Positions 40,381 through 50,017 of a stretch of DNA of 64,000 nt are shown here, piece after piece (positions within the stretch are counted from its first letter, which is position 1; the number at the start of each line of letters is the position of its first letter). The notes beneath the pieces were generated by a model. It was given only the letters and a program-made list of their open reading frames with translations, did no database searches and was not told where the DNA came from. This stretch comes from Bacillus solimangrovi (GTDB taxonomy: Bacteria; Bacillota; Bacilli; Bacillales; Bacillaceae_N): contig NZ_MJEH01000061.1 in assembly GCF_001742425.1 (NCBI RefSeq), forward strand, positions 1 through 64,000, written 5' to 3'. The translations under genes and the position numbers were made by a program.

Positions 40381-42045
40381 ATGCAAACACGTAAGCGATT
40401 AGGAGACTTATTAATAGGTGCAAATATTATTTCCGAAGAGCAATTACAACAGGCATTACAAGAAAAGAGTGAAGGACAAAAGCTCGGTGACGTTTTGTTA
40501 CAAATGGGTTTTATTACCGAACAACAATTAGTGGAAGTATTGGAGTTTCAATTAGGCATTCCGCATGTTAGCCTTTATCGTTATCCTTTCGATCCGAACT
40601 TAACAAATCTTGTTCCGAAAAGCTTTGCTAAGCGAAATTTGATTGTACCTTTGAAAAAAGAAGGAGAAAAATTATATGTAGCAATGGCTGATCCGATGGA
40701 TTTTTATTCCATTGATGATTTACGTCTTTCAACAGGCTTCCAGATTGAAACAGCTATTGCAACGAAGGATGATATTTTAAGAGCCATTACTAAGTATTAT
40801 GAAATTGATGAATCGATGAAAGAAATCATGTCGACATATGACAAAACTGAAGAAGGAGAAGTAGAAGAGGAAGGGATAACAGAAGATGATTCCCCTGTTG
40901 TAAAACTTGTTAATCAAATATTGCAAAACGCTTCACAGCAACGTGCAAGTGATATTCATATTGACCCACAAGAAACGCAGGTATTAATACGGTATCGAGT
41001 TGATGGTGTATTAAAGACAGAACGAATTTTACCAAAACACTTACAAAATGTTCTAACAGCACGTATTAAAATTATGGCTAATTTAGACATAACTGAGGCA
41101 AGAATTCCACAAGATGGACGCATTAAGATTCATGTTGACTTTCACCATGTTGACATACGTGTATCGACATTGCCAACAGTGTATGGAGAAAAAATCGTTT
41201 TACGTTTATTAGATTTAGGTAGTGCATTGAATGACGTAAAAAAGATAGGGTTCAATCAATTAAATTATAAACGGTTCTTAAATTTAATTGAACGTCCGAC
41301 AGGGATTGTCTTAATCACAGGGCCGACTGGATCTGGTAAGTCTTCAACGTTGTATGCAGCATTGAATTATTTGAATACTGAAGAAGTGAACATTATTACG
41401 GTAGAAGATCCTGTTGAGTATCAGTTAGAAGGGATAAATCAAGTACATGTAAATACAACTATTGGAATGACCTTTGCGAAAGGCTTGCGTGCGATCTTAC
41501 GTCAAGATCCAAACATCATAATGGTTGGGGAAATTCGTGATCAAGAAACAGCAGAAATTGCAATTCGTGCCTCATTAACAGGTCACTTAGTACTGAGCAC
41601 GATTCATACGAATGATTCAATAAGTACACTAACTAGGTTAATAGATATGGGAATTGAGCCATTTCTCGTAGCAAGTTCACTAACAGGTGTCATCTCACAA
41701 CGACTTGTGCGGAAAGTTTGTATTGATTGTAAAGCCGAAGTTCCTCCGTCCAAAAGTGAAAATGAAATTTTTCGAAAACGTGGAATAACAATTGAACGGA
41801 TCGTTCGTGGTAAGGGGTGTGGAACATGTAACATGACAGGGTATAAAGGACGTCTTGCGATCCATGAGTTGCTTGCAATAGATGATAAGATGAAACGAAT
41901 GATCATGAATCATGAATCTGTTTCAAATATTAGGGAATATGCAACGAAAAACCGTATGATTTTCCTAATTGATGATGGCTTATTAAAAGTTAAACAAGGG
42001 TTAACAACGACAGAAGAAATATTGCGTGTAGCAATTGATGAGTAG
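40381..42045 (+). CDS. pilB: Type IV pilus extension ATPase PilB
   Basis: Hexameric ATPase driving pilin polymerisation. The N-terminal MshEN-type domain has two repeats: RLGDLLIGANIISEEQLQQA and KLGDVLLQMGFITEQQLVEV. The GspE/PilB core follows: Walker A ITGPTGSGKSST (about residue 316), Asp box GEIRDQETAEIA and His box LSTIHTND. A zinc-binding tetracysteine motif (CIDC at about 443, CGTC at about 479) separates PilB/GspE from PilT. The length is 554 residues. MshEN domains of this form bind cyclic-di-GMP in studied proteins. It is followed directly by pilT. Confidence 0.94.
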   Translation: MQTRKRLGDLLIGANIISEEQLQQALQEKSEGQKLGDVLLQMGFITEQQLVEVLEFQLGIPHVSLYRYPFDPNLTNLVPKSFAKRNLIVPLKKEGEKLYVAMADPMDFYSIDDLRLSTGFQIETAIATKDDILRAITKYYEIDESMKEIMSTYDKTEEGEVEEEGITEDDSPVVKLVNQILQNASQQRASDIHIDPQETQVLIRYRVDGVLKTERILPKHLQNVLTARIKIMANLDITEARIPQDGRIKIHVDFHHVDIRVSTLPTVYGEKIVLRLLDLGSALNDVKKIGFNQLNYKRFLNLIERPTGIVLITGPTGSGKSSTLYAALNYLNTEEVNIITVEDPVEYQLEGINQVHVNTTIGMTFAKGLRAILRQDPNIIMVGEIRDQETAEIAIRASLTGHLVLSTIHTNDSISTLTRLIDMGIEPFLVASSLTGVISQRLVRKVCIDCKAEVPPSKSENEIFRKRGITIERIVRGKGCGTCNMTGYKGRLAIHELLAIDDKMKRMIMNHESVSNIREYATKNRMIFLIDDGLLKVKQGLTTTEEILRVAIDE

Positions 42046-42054
42046 GTGATGGGT

Positions 42055-43095
42055 TTGGAGAAGAAGATCGATCATATATTAACTGCAGCCTTTCAATTGG
42101 GAGCATCAGATATTCATTTAACAGTGGGAGTACCTCCTATCTTAAGAATAAACGGTGATTTAAAGCGTTATGGGAAAGACATTATGAAACCTGATGATAC
42201 AGAATCAATGGCGAAATCAATAATTCCTGACCATCTATGGTCTTCATTTGAAGAAAAAGGAGAGTTGGACTTTTCTTATGGAATTCCACGAGTTTCCCGA
42301 TTTCGTGTAAACACCTACAAGCAACGTTCATGTATCTGTTTGGCAATTCGTATTGTTCCTACAACGATTCCTTCAATAGAAGATTTGAAGCTTCCAGAAA
42401 CTTTGCAGAAAATCTCAACTAAACCACAAGGGTTGGTTCTCGTTACAGGTCCAACAGGAAGTGGGAAATCAACTACGTTAGCAGCAATGATTGATTATTT
42501 AAATCGAAATAAGAAAAAGCACATTATTACGTTGGAGGACCCAATCGAGTATTTACATAAACACGGAAATTGCATTATTGATCAGCGTGAAGTAGGTTTT
42601 GATACCTTAAATTTTTCGAGTGGATTACGAGCAGCTATGCGCCAAGATCCAGATGTTATTCTCGTTGGTGAAATGCGTGATTTAGAGACGATATCAACTG
42701 CAATAACAGCAGCAGAAACAGGTCATTTAGTATTCGGAACGTTGCATACATCGAGCGCACCATCGACTATTGATCGCATAATAGATGTTTTCCCTCCAAA
42801 TCAACAAGGTCAAGTGCGCGTACAATTAGCTTCTGTACTAGTCGCTGTCATTTCTCAACGGCTGTTTCCTACATCAGACAATCAAGGTCGTCGAGCGACG
42901 ACAGAAATAATGATCAACAATGCCGCTATCGGTAACTTAATCCGTAATGAGAAAGTTCACCAAATTGTAAGTATCATGCAAACATCGAAGGCATCTGGCA
43001 TGCATACGATGGAAATGTCAATCAAACAACTTGTTCATCGAGGAATTATATCGAAAGAAAATGCTGCACCATTTCTGCAGGAGTATATACAGTAG
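42055..43095 (+). CDS. pilT: Type IV pilus retraction ATPase PilT
   Basis: Retraction motor. The N-terminus MEKKIDHILTAAFQLGASD and SDIHLTVGVPPILRINGDL are typical of PilT. Walker A is VTGPTGSGKSTT, the Asp box is VGEMRDLETISTA and the His box is FGTLHTSSA. There is no tetracysteine motif. The TTG at 42055 is proposed because it has AGGTGAT five bases upstream and gives the family-like N-terminus; GTG 42046 and ATG 42049 are alternatives adjoining the pilB stop. The length is about 346 residues. Its presence implies a retractable pilus. Confidence 0.92.
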   Translation: MEKKIDHILTAAFQLGASDIHLTVGVPPILRINGDLKRYGKDIMKPDDTESMAKSIIPDHLWSSFEEKGELDFSYGIPRVSRFRVNTYKQRSCICLAIRIVPTTIPSIEDLKLPETLQKISTKPQGLVLVTGPTGSGKSTTLAAMIDYLNRNKKKHIITLEDPIEYLHKHGNCIIDQREVGFDTLNFSSGLRAAMRQDPDVILVGEMRDLETISTAITAAETGHLVFGTLHTSSAPSTIDRIIDVFPPNQQGQVRVQLASVLVAVISQRLFPTSDNQGRRATTEIMINNAAIGNLIRNEKVHQIVSIMQTSKASGMHTMEMSIKQLVHRGIISKENAAPFLQEYIQ

Positions 43096-44304
43096 ATGGC
43101 ACATTTCACATATGAGGGCAGGCAAAAAACAGGTAAACGTGTTAATGGGAAAATATCAAGCTCCTCTAAGCATGCAGCAATGTTAACACTGAGAGATAAA
43201 GGAATCAAAATATCAAAAATTGAAGAGCTTCCACAAACAATTTGGAACAAAGATTTGACGATAGGTAATCCAGTTAAATTACAAGATTTTGTTATATTTC
43301 TACGCCAATTCTCGACGTTATTACAAGCTGGTGTTTCAGTAGTAGAAACAGTACATGTATTGGGAGGCCAAACGAGTAGTAAAGCACTTGCTTCCGCATT
43401 ACATGTCGTTGAAGAGGACTTGAGAGGAGGGATTTCACTTTCAGAAGCATCTAGTAAACATAAAAAGGTTTTCCCATCAATTTATGTGAACATGGTCAGA
43501 GCTGGAGAAATTGGCGGTAATCTTGATGAAACGTTAGAACGTCTAGCAGTTCATTTTGAAAAACAAAACCATACAATGCAGAAAATTAAATCTGCATTAG
43601 CCTATCCAATTGTCGTTGGCATTCTCGCAATTGGCGTTATTATATTTTTGCTTACGAGTGTTGTTCCTACCTTTGCAGAAATGTTCGCAGACTTTGGCGG
43701 TGAGTTACCTGCCATTACTCAGTTTGTATTAGGTGCAAGTGAATGGATGCAACGGTTTTGGTGGCTAATTTTATTGTTAGTTGTGTTATTAGTCGTTTCA
43801 ATAATGGTAATTAGAAAAAATAAGGATAGTAAATATTTTCTCGACTATGCAATCTTGAAAACTCCGATATTCGGAAAAATCTTGCAAAAAGCAATGATTG
43901 CACGGATGACTCGTACGTTAAGTTCACTATTTTCAAGCTCGGTACCCGTATTACAAGCGATATCAATTGTAGAAAAGGTTGTTGAGAATGAGGTGTTGGT
44001 ACGAGTATTAAAAAATGCGAGAGATTCGTTAGAAAGTGGTGAATCGTTAACGACTCCGATGCAAAAGCACTGGGTCTTCCCACCACTCGTTACACAAATG
44101 ATTGCAATCGGTGAAAAAACGGGTGCATTAGATGCAATGCTTGCAAAAGTAGCAGACTTCTATGAGACAGAGGTTGATAATGCAACAGAATCTCTAAAAT
44201 CATTAATTGAACCTCTTATGATCGTCCTACTTGCTGGCATTGTTGGGGTTATCGTATTAGCGATTATGGTTCCGATGTTTGAAATCTTTAACCAAATTAA
44301 TTAG
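43096..44304 (+). CDS. pilC: Type IV pilus inner-membrane platform protein PilC
   Basis: Integral membrane platform that couples the ATPases to the fibre. The protein has 402 residues with two GspF domains (about 60-190 and 265-390). DFVIFLRQFSTLLQAGVSVVE and MVRAGEIGGNLDETL are family signatures; IAIGEKTGALDAML repeats the latter. Three transmembrane segments lie at about 168-190, 215-235 and 370-395. The ATG abuts the pilT TAG with no spacer. Confidence 0.94.
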   Translation: MAHFTYEGRQKTGKRVNGKISSSSKHAAMLTLRDKGIKISKIEELPQTIWNKDLTIGNPVKLQDFVIFLRQFSTLLQAGVSVVETVHVLGGQTSSKALASALHVVEEDLRGGISLSEASSKHKKVFPSIYVNMVRAGEIGGNLDETLERLAVHFEKQNHTMQKIKSALAYPIVVGILAIGVIIFLLTSVVPTFAEMFADFGGELPAITQFVLGASEWMQRFWWLILLLVVLLVVSIMVIRKNKDSKYFLDYAILKTPIFGKILQKAMIARMTRTLSSLFSSSVPVLQAISIVEKVVENEVLVRVLKNARDSLESGESLTTPMQKHWVFPPLVTQMIAIGEKTGALDAMLAKVADFYETEVDNATESLKSLIEPLMIVLLAGIVGVIVLAIMVPMFEIFNQIN

Positions 44305-44316
44305 GAGGGGGGATGC

Positions 44317-44754
44317 TTGGAAACGTATTTTCGAAGTCAGAGAGGATTGACGCTTGTCGAGTTATTAGCAGTTATTGTCATATTGGGGATTATGGCAACC
44401 ATCGCTGTACTTAGTTTACGAACAGTGATTGAAAATGTAAGCAATGAAGCAATTGTAGCCGAGGCAGTAAACATTATTCAAGCCACTAAGTTGGAAAGGA
44501 GCCACCAGAGAGACAACGCAGTTCCAAATGGAGGTTGGGTACATCAAAATCCAAATGTAAATCAACGAGCAATAGAAGATTATATTGATAACGTGAATTT
44601 CACAAGTTACATTGTTACTTTTGATTCTACCAATGGTGTGTATGAGATTTTAGGTCACCCTGCTGAAGGTATTGTTAACGACAGTAAAGATAGTAATGGT
44701 AAGCCTACAATACAGTCAATTGAAGAATCAGTATTGCTACAGTTTATGGAATAA
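44317..44754 (+). CDS. Type IV pilin, first copy
   Basis: Protein of 145 residues. The leader METYFRSQRG is followed by LTLVELLAVIVILGIMATIA, a perfect prepilin peptidase site with Glu +5. The start is TTG 44317, preceded by AGGAGGGGGG; the ATG at 44313 is out of frame. The globular domain has no cysteine. It shares the N-terminal helix with the next gene, then diverges. It may be a minor or alternative major pilin. Confidence 0.9.
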   Translation: METYFRSQRGLTLVELLAVIVILGIMATIAVLSLRTVIENVSNEAIVAEAVNIIQATKLERSHQRDNAVPNGGWVHQNPNVNQRAIEDYIDNVNFTSYIVTFDSTNGVYEILGHPAEGIVNDSKDSNGKPTIQSIEESVLLQFME

Positions 44755-44792
44755 TACTTTATTTATAATTGTAAGGTTGAGGAGGAATTAAT

Positions 44793-45215
44793 ATGTTAAA
44801 ACGATTCATTCGTAATGAAAAGGGATTAACACTTGTGGAGTTATTAGCGGTTATTGTAATTTTAGGGATTATAGCAGCGATTGCAGTGCCAAGCATAGGT
44901 GGGATCATTGAAAAAACAAAGAAAGATGCTCAAGTTGCTGAAGCTATACAAATTATAAATGCTGCTAAGTTACATGCTTCTACTAGAAATGTAACAACAG
45001 GAGATGTAGTAGTTGATGATTCTGTGCTTGGAGAATATTTAGACAATATTGATGATCCTGATTACGAGGTATATATTAAATTTGTTACTGGAACAGGTAT
45101 GGAATATTATATTAGAAATCATAAAGCAAATAGCGTTGTTGTAGGTACTAATGACCCTGGTGAAGCGGATGAAAATGGTGATTATACTTCTGAAACACAA
45201 TTAATTAACTATTAA
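44793..45215 (+). CDS. Type IV pilin, probable major subunit
   Basis: Protein of 140 residues. The leader MLKRFIRNEKG is followed by LTLVELLAVIVILGIIAAIA with Glu +5 and the AVPSIGGIIEKTKKDA continuation typical of major pilins. It has a strong ribosome binding site (TTGAGGAGG) and an ATG start, whereas the first pilin has TTG, which favours this as the main subunit. The C-terminal domain is acidic and lacks cysteines. Confidence 0.9.
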   Translation: MLKRFIRNEKGLTLVELLAVIVILGIIAAIAVPSIGGIIEKTKKDAQVAEAIQIINAAKLHASTRNVTTGDVVVDDSVLGEYLDNIDDPDYEVYIKFVTGTGMEYYIRNHKANSVVVGTNDPGEADENGDYTSETQLINY

Positions 45216-45236
45216 GAGTGTTCATTTAAAGATATT

Positions 45237-45983
45237 ATGAATTTATTATTATTAATTCTAGGTATTACCTTGGGATCTTTCTTCAACGTTGTCGGATTAC
45301 GAGTGCCAATGAATCAATCAATTGTTACACCGAGGTCAGCATGTCCGAGCTGTAAGAGAACGCTTACAGCTCGGGAGTTGATTCCGGTTATTTCTTATAT
45401 AATTCAACGCGGAAAATGTCGAAATTGTAGCATGAAGATTTCACCGCTGTATCCTTTAGTGGAAATGGCTACAGGTGTATTGTTTGCAGTATCACCGCTT
45501 TTGCTCGGATGGTCAAAGGAATTAGTGATTGCTTGGTTATTAATTTCATTATTAATGATTATTTTTGTATCTGATCTTACATATATGATTATTCCTGATA
45601 AAGTGTTGATTTGCTTTGCAGTAATATTTCTGTTATTACGAGTTTTTTGGATTCCAACAATACCGTGGTGGAGTGCATTTTTGGGCAGTTTAATAGGTTT
45701 TGGTCTTCTATTTATTATTGCAATAGTTAGTAAAGGTGGCATGGGGGGCGGAGACATCAAGCTTTACGGAGTACTTGGATTAGCTCTAGGGTGGGAGCTT
45801 GTATTATTGTCATTTTTCTTTGCTACTTTTATCGGTGCTATAGGCGGTATCATCGGCATGGGATTTGGTTATGTCAAGAAAGGAAAACCAATGCCATTTG
45901 GACCTGCGATAGTTGTCGGTACATTAGTTGCTTACTTCTATGGATGGGACTTTTTTAAATGGTATCATTCATTATTTTTATAA
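45237..45983 (+). CDS. pilD: Prepilin peptidase (PilD/ComC type)
   Basis: Polytopic aspartic protease that cleaves and N-methylates prepilins. The N-terminal methylase domain has two CxxC pairs (Cys36/39 and Cys61/64). The aspartates lie in IFVSDLTYMIIPD and GMGGGDIKLYG (GxGD type). The protein has 248 residues with several transmembrane helices. The ribosome binding site is weak. B. subtilis has comC at this place after folC, so this enzyme may also serve competence pilins encoded elsewhere. Confidence 0.93.
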   Translation: MNLLLLILGITLGSFFNVVGLRVPMNQSIVTPRSACPSCKRTLTARELIPVISYIIQRGKCRNCSMKISPLYPLVEMATGVLFAVSPLLLGWSKELVIAWLLISLLMIIFVSDLTYMIIPDKVLICFAVIFLLLRVFWIPTIPWWSAFLGSLIGFGLLFIIAIVSKGGMGGGDIKLYGVLGLALGWELVLLSFFFATFIGAIGGIIGMGFGYVKKGKPMPFGPAIVVGTLVAYFYGWDFFKWYHSLFL

Positions 45984-46079
45984 AACGTTTGCTAAAGTCT
46001 AGCAATTTATACTAGTGATAGAGCAAGAGTTCTTTATAAATGAGAGATTTTACTTAAATTATAGAGAAGGGGAATGACA

Positions 46080-47060
46080 ATGGTACTAAGGATGATCAAA
46101 AATAAAAATCCTGTCAGCATTGTTATGAAGGATCATGTTATTCGTTGTGTATCTACTAAACTATCTGCTAATAAATTAACTATCAAACAGTATGGTGAGC
46201 GTTATATACCAAGTGGCATTATTCGTGAAGGGCGTATCGTTGATCGAGATACATTAATCATGATACTTGAAGAATGTGTTGAGGAATGGAATATTAAGAA
46301 ACAGTATGTAAGTTTCGTTGTTCCAGATACGTATATAATCATGCGGAAAATATCTGTAGATGGAGATTTAGAAGGGGAGGAAATTAGAGGTGAATTGTTT
46401 TTAGAAATCGGTTCAACTATTCATCTTCCTTTTGAAAATCCAGTGTTTGACTTTCATATAATTGAACATGAAGAAGATAAAACGAATCTTCTATTATTTG
46501 CAGCACCTTTAAACATTGTTGAAGAGTATATAGATGTATTTGAGGAAGTTCATCTTAACCCACTCGCTGCTGACATTTCTTCTTTAGCCATTTATCGACT
46601 TTATCATTCGTTAATGCAGGTAGATGGTTCTGAACATACATTATCGCTTCAGTTTAGCTTAGAAAATATCGGTGTATCGATTTTTAATGATCATATGCCT
46701 GTTTTTATGCGTCAAATTAGTGTAGCACTTGAAGAATTACGATGGGAAGTATCAGATAATGAGTTAGTTTGGAAAGGTGAACCAGAAGTTTTAATGAGCC
46801 AGCTTGAAGATGCATTTATGGAGATTGAGAAAGTCATTAACTTCTATCAATATTCTGTAAATCACGGAAAAGAACAAATAACACGCATACTATTAACAGG
46901 TGATCACCCGCTGTACGAAAATATTATTGCAAGGCTAGAAAAACAATTTGAAATGCCAATTGATGTAATTAATCCAGAATTAATCTTGACAGATAACGGA
47001 GATCCGATTGAGCCGAAATATTTTTTACCTTTTGGACTTGCTTTAAAAGAGGTGCGTTGA
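46080..47060 (+). CDS. pilM: Type IV pilus assembly protein PilM
   Basis: Actin-like (FtsA-like) cytoplasmic protein that binds the PilN N-terminus. It has 326 residues. VSFVVPDTYIIMRKISVDGD, GSTIHLPFENPVFDF and ITRILLTGDHPLYENI fit the PilM/EccE-type fold, and the protein is followed by PilN and PilO. The start ATG 46080 has AGAAGGGG seven bases upstream; ATG 46074 is too close. The divergence from Gram-negative PilM is large, so neighbours support the call. Confidence 0.87.
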   Translation: MVLRMIKNKNPVSIVMKDHVIRCVSTKLSANKLTIKQYGERYIPSGIIREGRIVDRDTLIMILEECVEEWNIKKQYVSFVVPDTYIIMRKISVDGDLEGEEIRGELFLEIGSTIHLPFENPVFDFHIIEHEEDKTNLLLFAAPLNIVEEYIDVFEEVHLNPLAADISSLAIYRLYHSLMQVDGSEHTLSLQFSLENIGVSIFNDHMPVFMRQISVALEELRWEVSDNELVWKGEPEVLMSQLEDAFMEIEKVINFYQYSVNHGKEQITRILLTGDHPLYENIIARLEKQFEMPIDVINPELILTDNGDPIEPKYFLPFGLALKEVR

Positions 47061-47061
47061 A

Positions 47062-47682
47062 ATGTTAGTAGATATTAATTTACTTCCTAAGAAGGAAAAG
47101 AAGAATTACTCGCAAATCCTCTTTTTGATTTTATTCATTATTATTATAGTAATTGGAGCTATTTTGTTTTTTTTGAAGTATCAATTCGTAACTAGTGAAA
47201 TTGAAGAAAAAGACGCAATCTTAATTGATATTGAAATATCAATTGAAACAGTTCAACAAAAACAACTTACCAAAGAAACAGGGAACACCGCATTACAGCT
47301 ACAGAAGGCGATTGATTGGGTAGAAGATGTTCCGATTCCAACAGTATTTTTTATGGATCATATCGTCTCGCTATTGCCTGAACGTGGTTTCTTTCTAAAC
47401 TATAATTATTCTGATACTGGAAATGTGTCGTTAAACGTACAATTCGATACAAAGTTGCAAGTGTCTTATTACTTGAAAGAACTGAAACAATCTGAATACA
47501 TAAAGCAAGTAACATTAACAAATATCTCAGCTTCATTTAAAGAAGGAACAGAGGGCAGCATGCTAACGAAAGAAAGCTATGTACCGAGATATTTGGCAAA
47601 CTTTGAGCTTGAATTAGATACAGAGAAGCTTCGAGATAGCGCCATGAAGGAGGAGAAAGACAATGACCCTTCAAATGAGTAG
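47062..47682 (+). CDS. pilN: Type IV pilus assembly protein PilN
   Basis: Bitopic membrane protein of 206 residues. The cytoplasmic N-terminus MLVDINLLPKKEKK contains the INLLP motif that inserts into PilM. One transmembrane helix covers residues 18-40. A coiled segment and ferredoxin-like periplasm-facing domain follow, here outside the membrane. It is one base after pilM and overlaps pilO by 20. Confidence 0.9.
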   Translation: MLVDINLLPKKEKKNYSQILFLILFIIIIVIGAILFFLKYQFVTSEIEEKDAILIDIEISIETVQQKQLTKETGNTALQLQKAIDWVEDVPIPTVFFMDHIVSLLPERGFFLNYNYSDTGNVSLNVQFDTKLQVSYYLKELKQSEYIKQVTLTNISASFKEGTEGSMLTKESYVPRYLANFELELDTEKLRDSAMKEEKDNDPSNE

Positions 47683-48343
47683 AAAACAAGCTATCATGCT
47701 GCTATTATCTATTTTAATTATTGTTTCTTCATATGTAACGGCTTATTTTGTATTTTTAAGGCCTTTAGAACAAGATTTAGCGTTTACAGAAGAACAGATT
47801 ATTGCTCAGCAAAAACTGTTAGAAGTATTGTACGAAAAGGTTGAGGAAACTCAGAATAATGAACTATACGATACAACTGAATTACAACGTAAATTACCAA
47901 TTTCACCGATGGTTGAACAGTATATACACCTTTTAGAAATGGCTGAAGTTATGTCAGGGAGTTTTATTTCTAATATTTCGTTTTCTGAACAAGATGTTCA
48001 GTGGAGTGAAGCAGAATCAATAGATGAGGACCAAACTGAAGTGAATGCTGTTCAAAATGGCATGAAACGCCTCATTATTAGTCTATCAATTGATGGAGAA
48101 AACTATGAATCACTTCAATCCTTTCTTAAAACAGTAGAGAGCTTTACACGAATAACGAAAATCGATCAATTATCCTTTAGTGGGAGCAATGAGCGAGTAG
48201 ATTTAGATTCAAAAGAAAACCGATTATCATATACGCTCACATTATCAGCGTTTTACTATCCTGAGTTAAATGATCTAATTGAGGATGAACCAACGATTGA
48301 TGCAGAATCACCGAGTTACAAAGATAATCCATTATTCAATTAG
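47663..48343 (+). CDS. pilO: Type IV pilus assembly protein PilO
   Basis: Partner of PilN; 226 residues. A short cytoplasmic start is followed by one transmembrane helix (residues 11-32), a coiled coil (PLEQDLAFTEEQIIAQQKLL) and a globular domain with ISLSIDGENYESLQSFLKTV, the usual PilO beta-alpha segment. AAGGAGGAG lies inside pilN. It is the last pil gene; no PilP or PilQ is expected or found in a cell without an outer membrane. Confidence 0.88.
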   Translation: MTLQMSRKQAIMLLLSILIIVSSYVTAYFVFLRPLEQDLAFTEEQIIAQQKLLEVLYEKVEETQNNELYDTTELQRKLPISPMVEQYIHLLEMAEVMSGSFISNISFSEQDVQWSEAESIDEDQTEVNAVQNGMKRLIISLSIDGENYESLQSFLKTVESFTRITKIDQLSFSGSNERVDLDSKENRLSYTLTLSAFYYPELNDLIEDEPTIDAESPSYKDNPLFN

Positions 48344-48506
48344 ATTCAATCTATTTCATAACAAATGAATGAGCTGTTATTGAAATAATATGTATAAATA
48401 AGAGAACATACTATAAGTGATTAATATTTTTTAACAGCAATTGAGTTTAGAAAATTCCATTGTCACAATGTGTTTAATCTATTCTTTTTTTGCAGAAATT
48501 CCTTGA

Positions 48507-48541
48507 GAACAAGACGACAAATGTCTTGTTCTTTTTTTTTT
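48507..48541 (+). terminator. Intrinsic terminator of the pil operon
   Basis: The nine-bp stem GAACAAGAC / GTCTTGTTC has a seven-base loop, followed by ten T residues. It lies 164 bases after pilO. Confidence 0.88.
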
Positions 48542-48808
48542 GAACTGTGCTAGCATTTAGGTTCAAGCAGAGTATACGGTATATCTGTGTGTTAACGAAC
48601 AATCAGTCGACTAGTTAATTTTCAATTAATAGTTCTAGTTCAAATTTGAAAATAAAGATTACTGAGCAAAGCAAAGAAATACTGGTGGAATTCCTAGAAT
48701 TTATGAATTTAAATGCGTGAGGAATGGAAGGGCAAGTTTACGTAGAGATGTGAATATAGTTTTTCTGGGCTTTTTTAATAACTTCTAATAGAAAGGTGGA
48801 GTTAAGAG
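48542..48808. other. Non-coding stretch upstream of spoIIB
   Basis: AT-rich, with short inverted repeats (for example around 48617-48640) but no gene or clear promoter that I can support. The spoIIB ribosome binding site (AAAGGTGGAG) is at its end. Confidence 0.5.
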
Positions 48809-49813
48809 ATGGACAAGTATAAGGAGAAGGATATTTCGATTAAAGTAAGTGGGAAAGATAAAGTAATCAATGAAAAAAAGTCAGTATCAGAACATGATGA
48901 GAATGAATTTCCTTGGATACTCCCGGAAAAGAGGGAAGACCAAAGGGCAGAGAAGGTTGTTCATTTTGAAAAATATCACAAGCCTTCAAAGGTAAACAAA
49001 TACAATCAAAAGTTAATAAAACGACCGATCGCTCCAAGTAGAAAAATCTCTCTACAATTAAATTCATCTTCAATACGAAAAGCTGTTATTACAGCAATTG
49101 CAGTTCTAGTGGGACTTGGTTTTGGAATAGCAGTGCTTACATTTGTAACGGATGTTCCATTTATTAATCAAACGAAAGTACAAGCTCCTGTACAAGTAGA
49201 GGCTGAACATGAAGCTGTACCAGTTCAGACTAATACGACAGAACGAGTAGCTTTAACAGAACGACAATTTTATGTCATTCAAGGGGGGGCTTTTTCTACG
49301 AAAGAATCTGCTGAGCAACTTGCATCTCAATTTAAAGCGCAAGGTCAACCAGCAGTCGTTTTCTCTCACGTTTCACCCATACTTTTGTTTGTCGGCTTAG
49401 GAAAAGACGAATATGATGCAAAAGTAATCGGATCACAATTACAAGATAGTGGTTTAGAGATCTATGTTAAGCCGTATGCAGTACAAGGATATGAATTCGA
49501 TGGGGAAGCACCAATTACTCAAACAGAAGCATCAGCAATAAATGAATTGTTCGACAAATTAATATCAACTACGAGTAATGAGGACAGCTTTTTATTAACG
49601 AGTCAATCTAAAGATCAATTAAATAGTTTGATAGAGCAAATAAGACCACTTGAACAGCAGCTTTCCTTTATTCCTTCATTGATTGATGTAACAAACCAAT
49701 TATCTGAAGTAGATGGAAACACAAACCAGTTCGCGAATTTTCAAGCATCTCTATTAGATTCTATAGCTAAGTATGAGAGATGGATTATAGAACAAAAAGC
49801 GTTAAACATATAG
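48809..49813 (+). CDS. spoIIB: Stage II sporulation protein B (SPOR domain)
   Basis: Engulfment-stage protein at the sporulation septum. It has 334 residues: a charged cytoplasmic N-terminus (1-85), one transmembrane helix (about 91-113, ITAIAVLVGLGFGIAVLTF), and a SPOR peptidoglycan-binding domain (about 150-230, QFYVIQGGAFSTKESAEQL). A C-terminal region follows. In B. subtilis spoIIB lies between comC and maf, which fits here. Overall sequence is poorly conserved in the family. Confidence 0.87.
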   Translation: MDKYKEKDISIKVSGKDKVINEKKSVSEHDENEFPWILPEKREDQRAEKVVHFEKYHKPSKVNKYNQKLIKRPIAPSRKISLQLNSSSIRKAVITAIAVLVGLGFGIAVLTFVTDVPFINQTKVQAPVQVEAEHEAVPVQTNTTERVALTERQFYVIQGGAFSTKESAEQLASQFKAQGQPAVVFSHVSPILLFVGLGKDEYDAKVIGSQLQDSGLEIYVKPYAVQGYEFDGEAPITQTEASAINELFDKLISTTSNEDSFLLTSQSKDQLNSLIEQIRPLEQQLSFIPSLIDVTNQLSEVDGNTNQFANFQASLLDSIAKYERWIIEQKALNI

Positions 49814-50017
49814 GTAATATAGTAAAACTGAACACAGTTTGTATATTATATGTATGAATAACTTGCTTTGTATGGGAAGTATCGATAACAGAAATTCAAT
49901 TTCAGTTAATTGCTTAATTCTTCCTCATTTTGCTATTCTAGAAGAAGTATTTCTAGGTGTTTCTCACTTTGAACACAGAGGAATAGATATAAAACATTTA
50001 AGAAGGTGTTTGATTTT

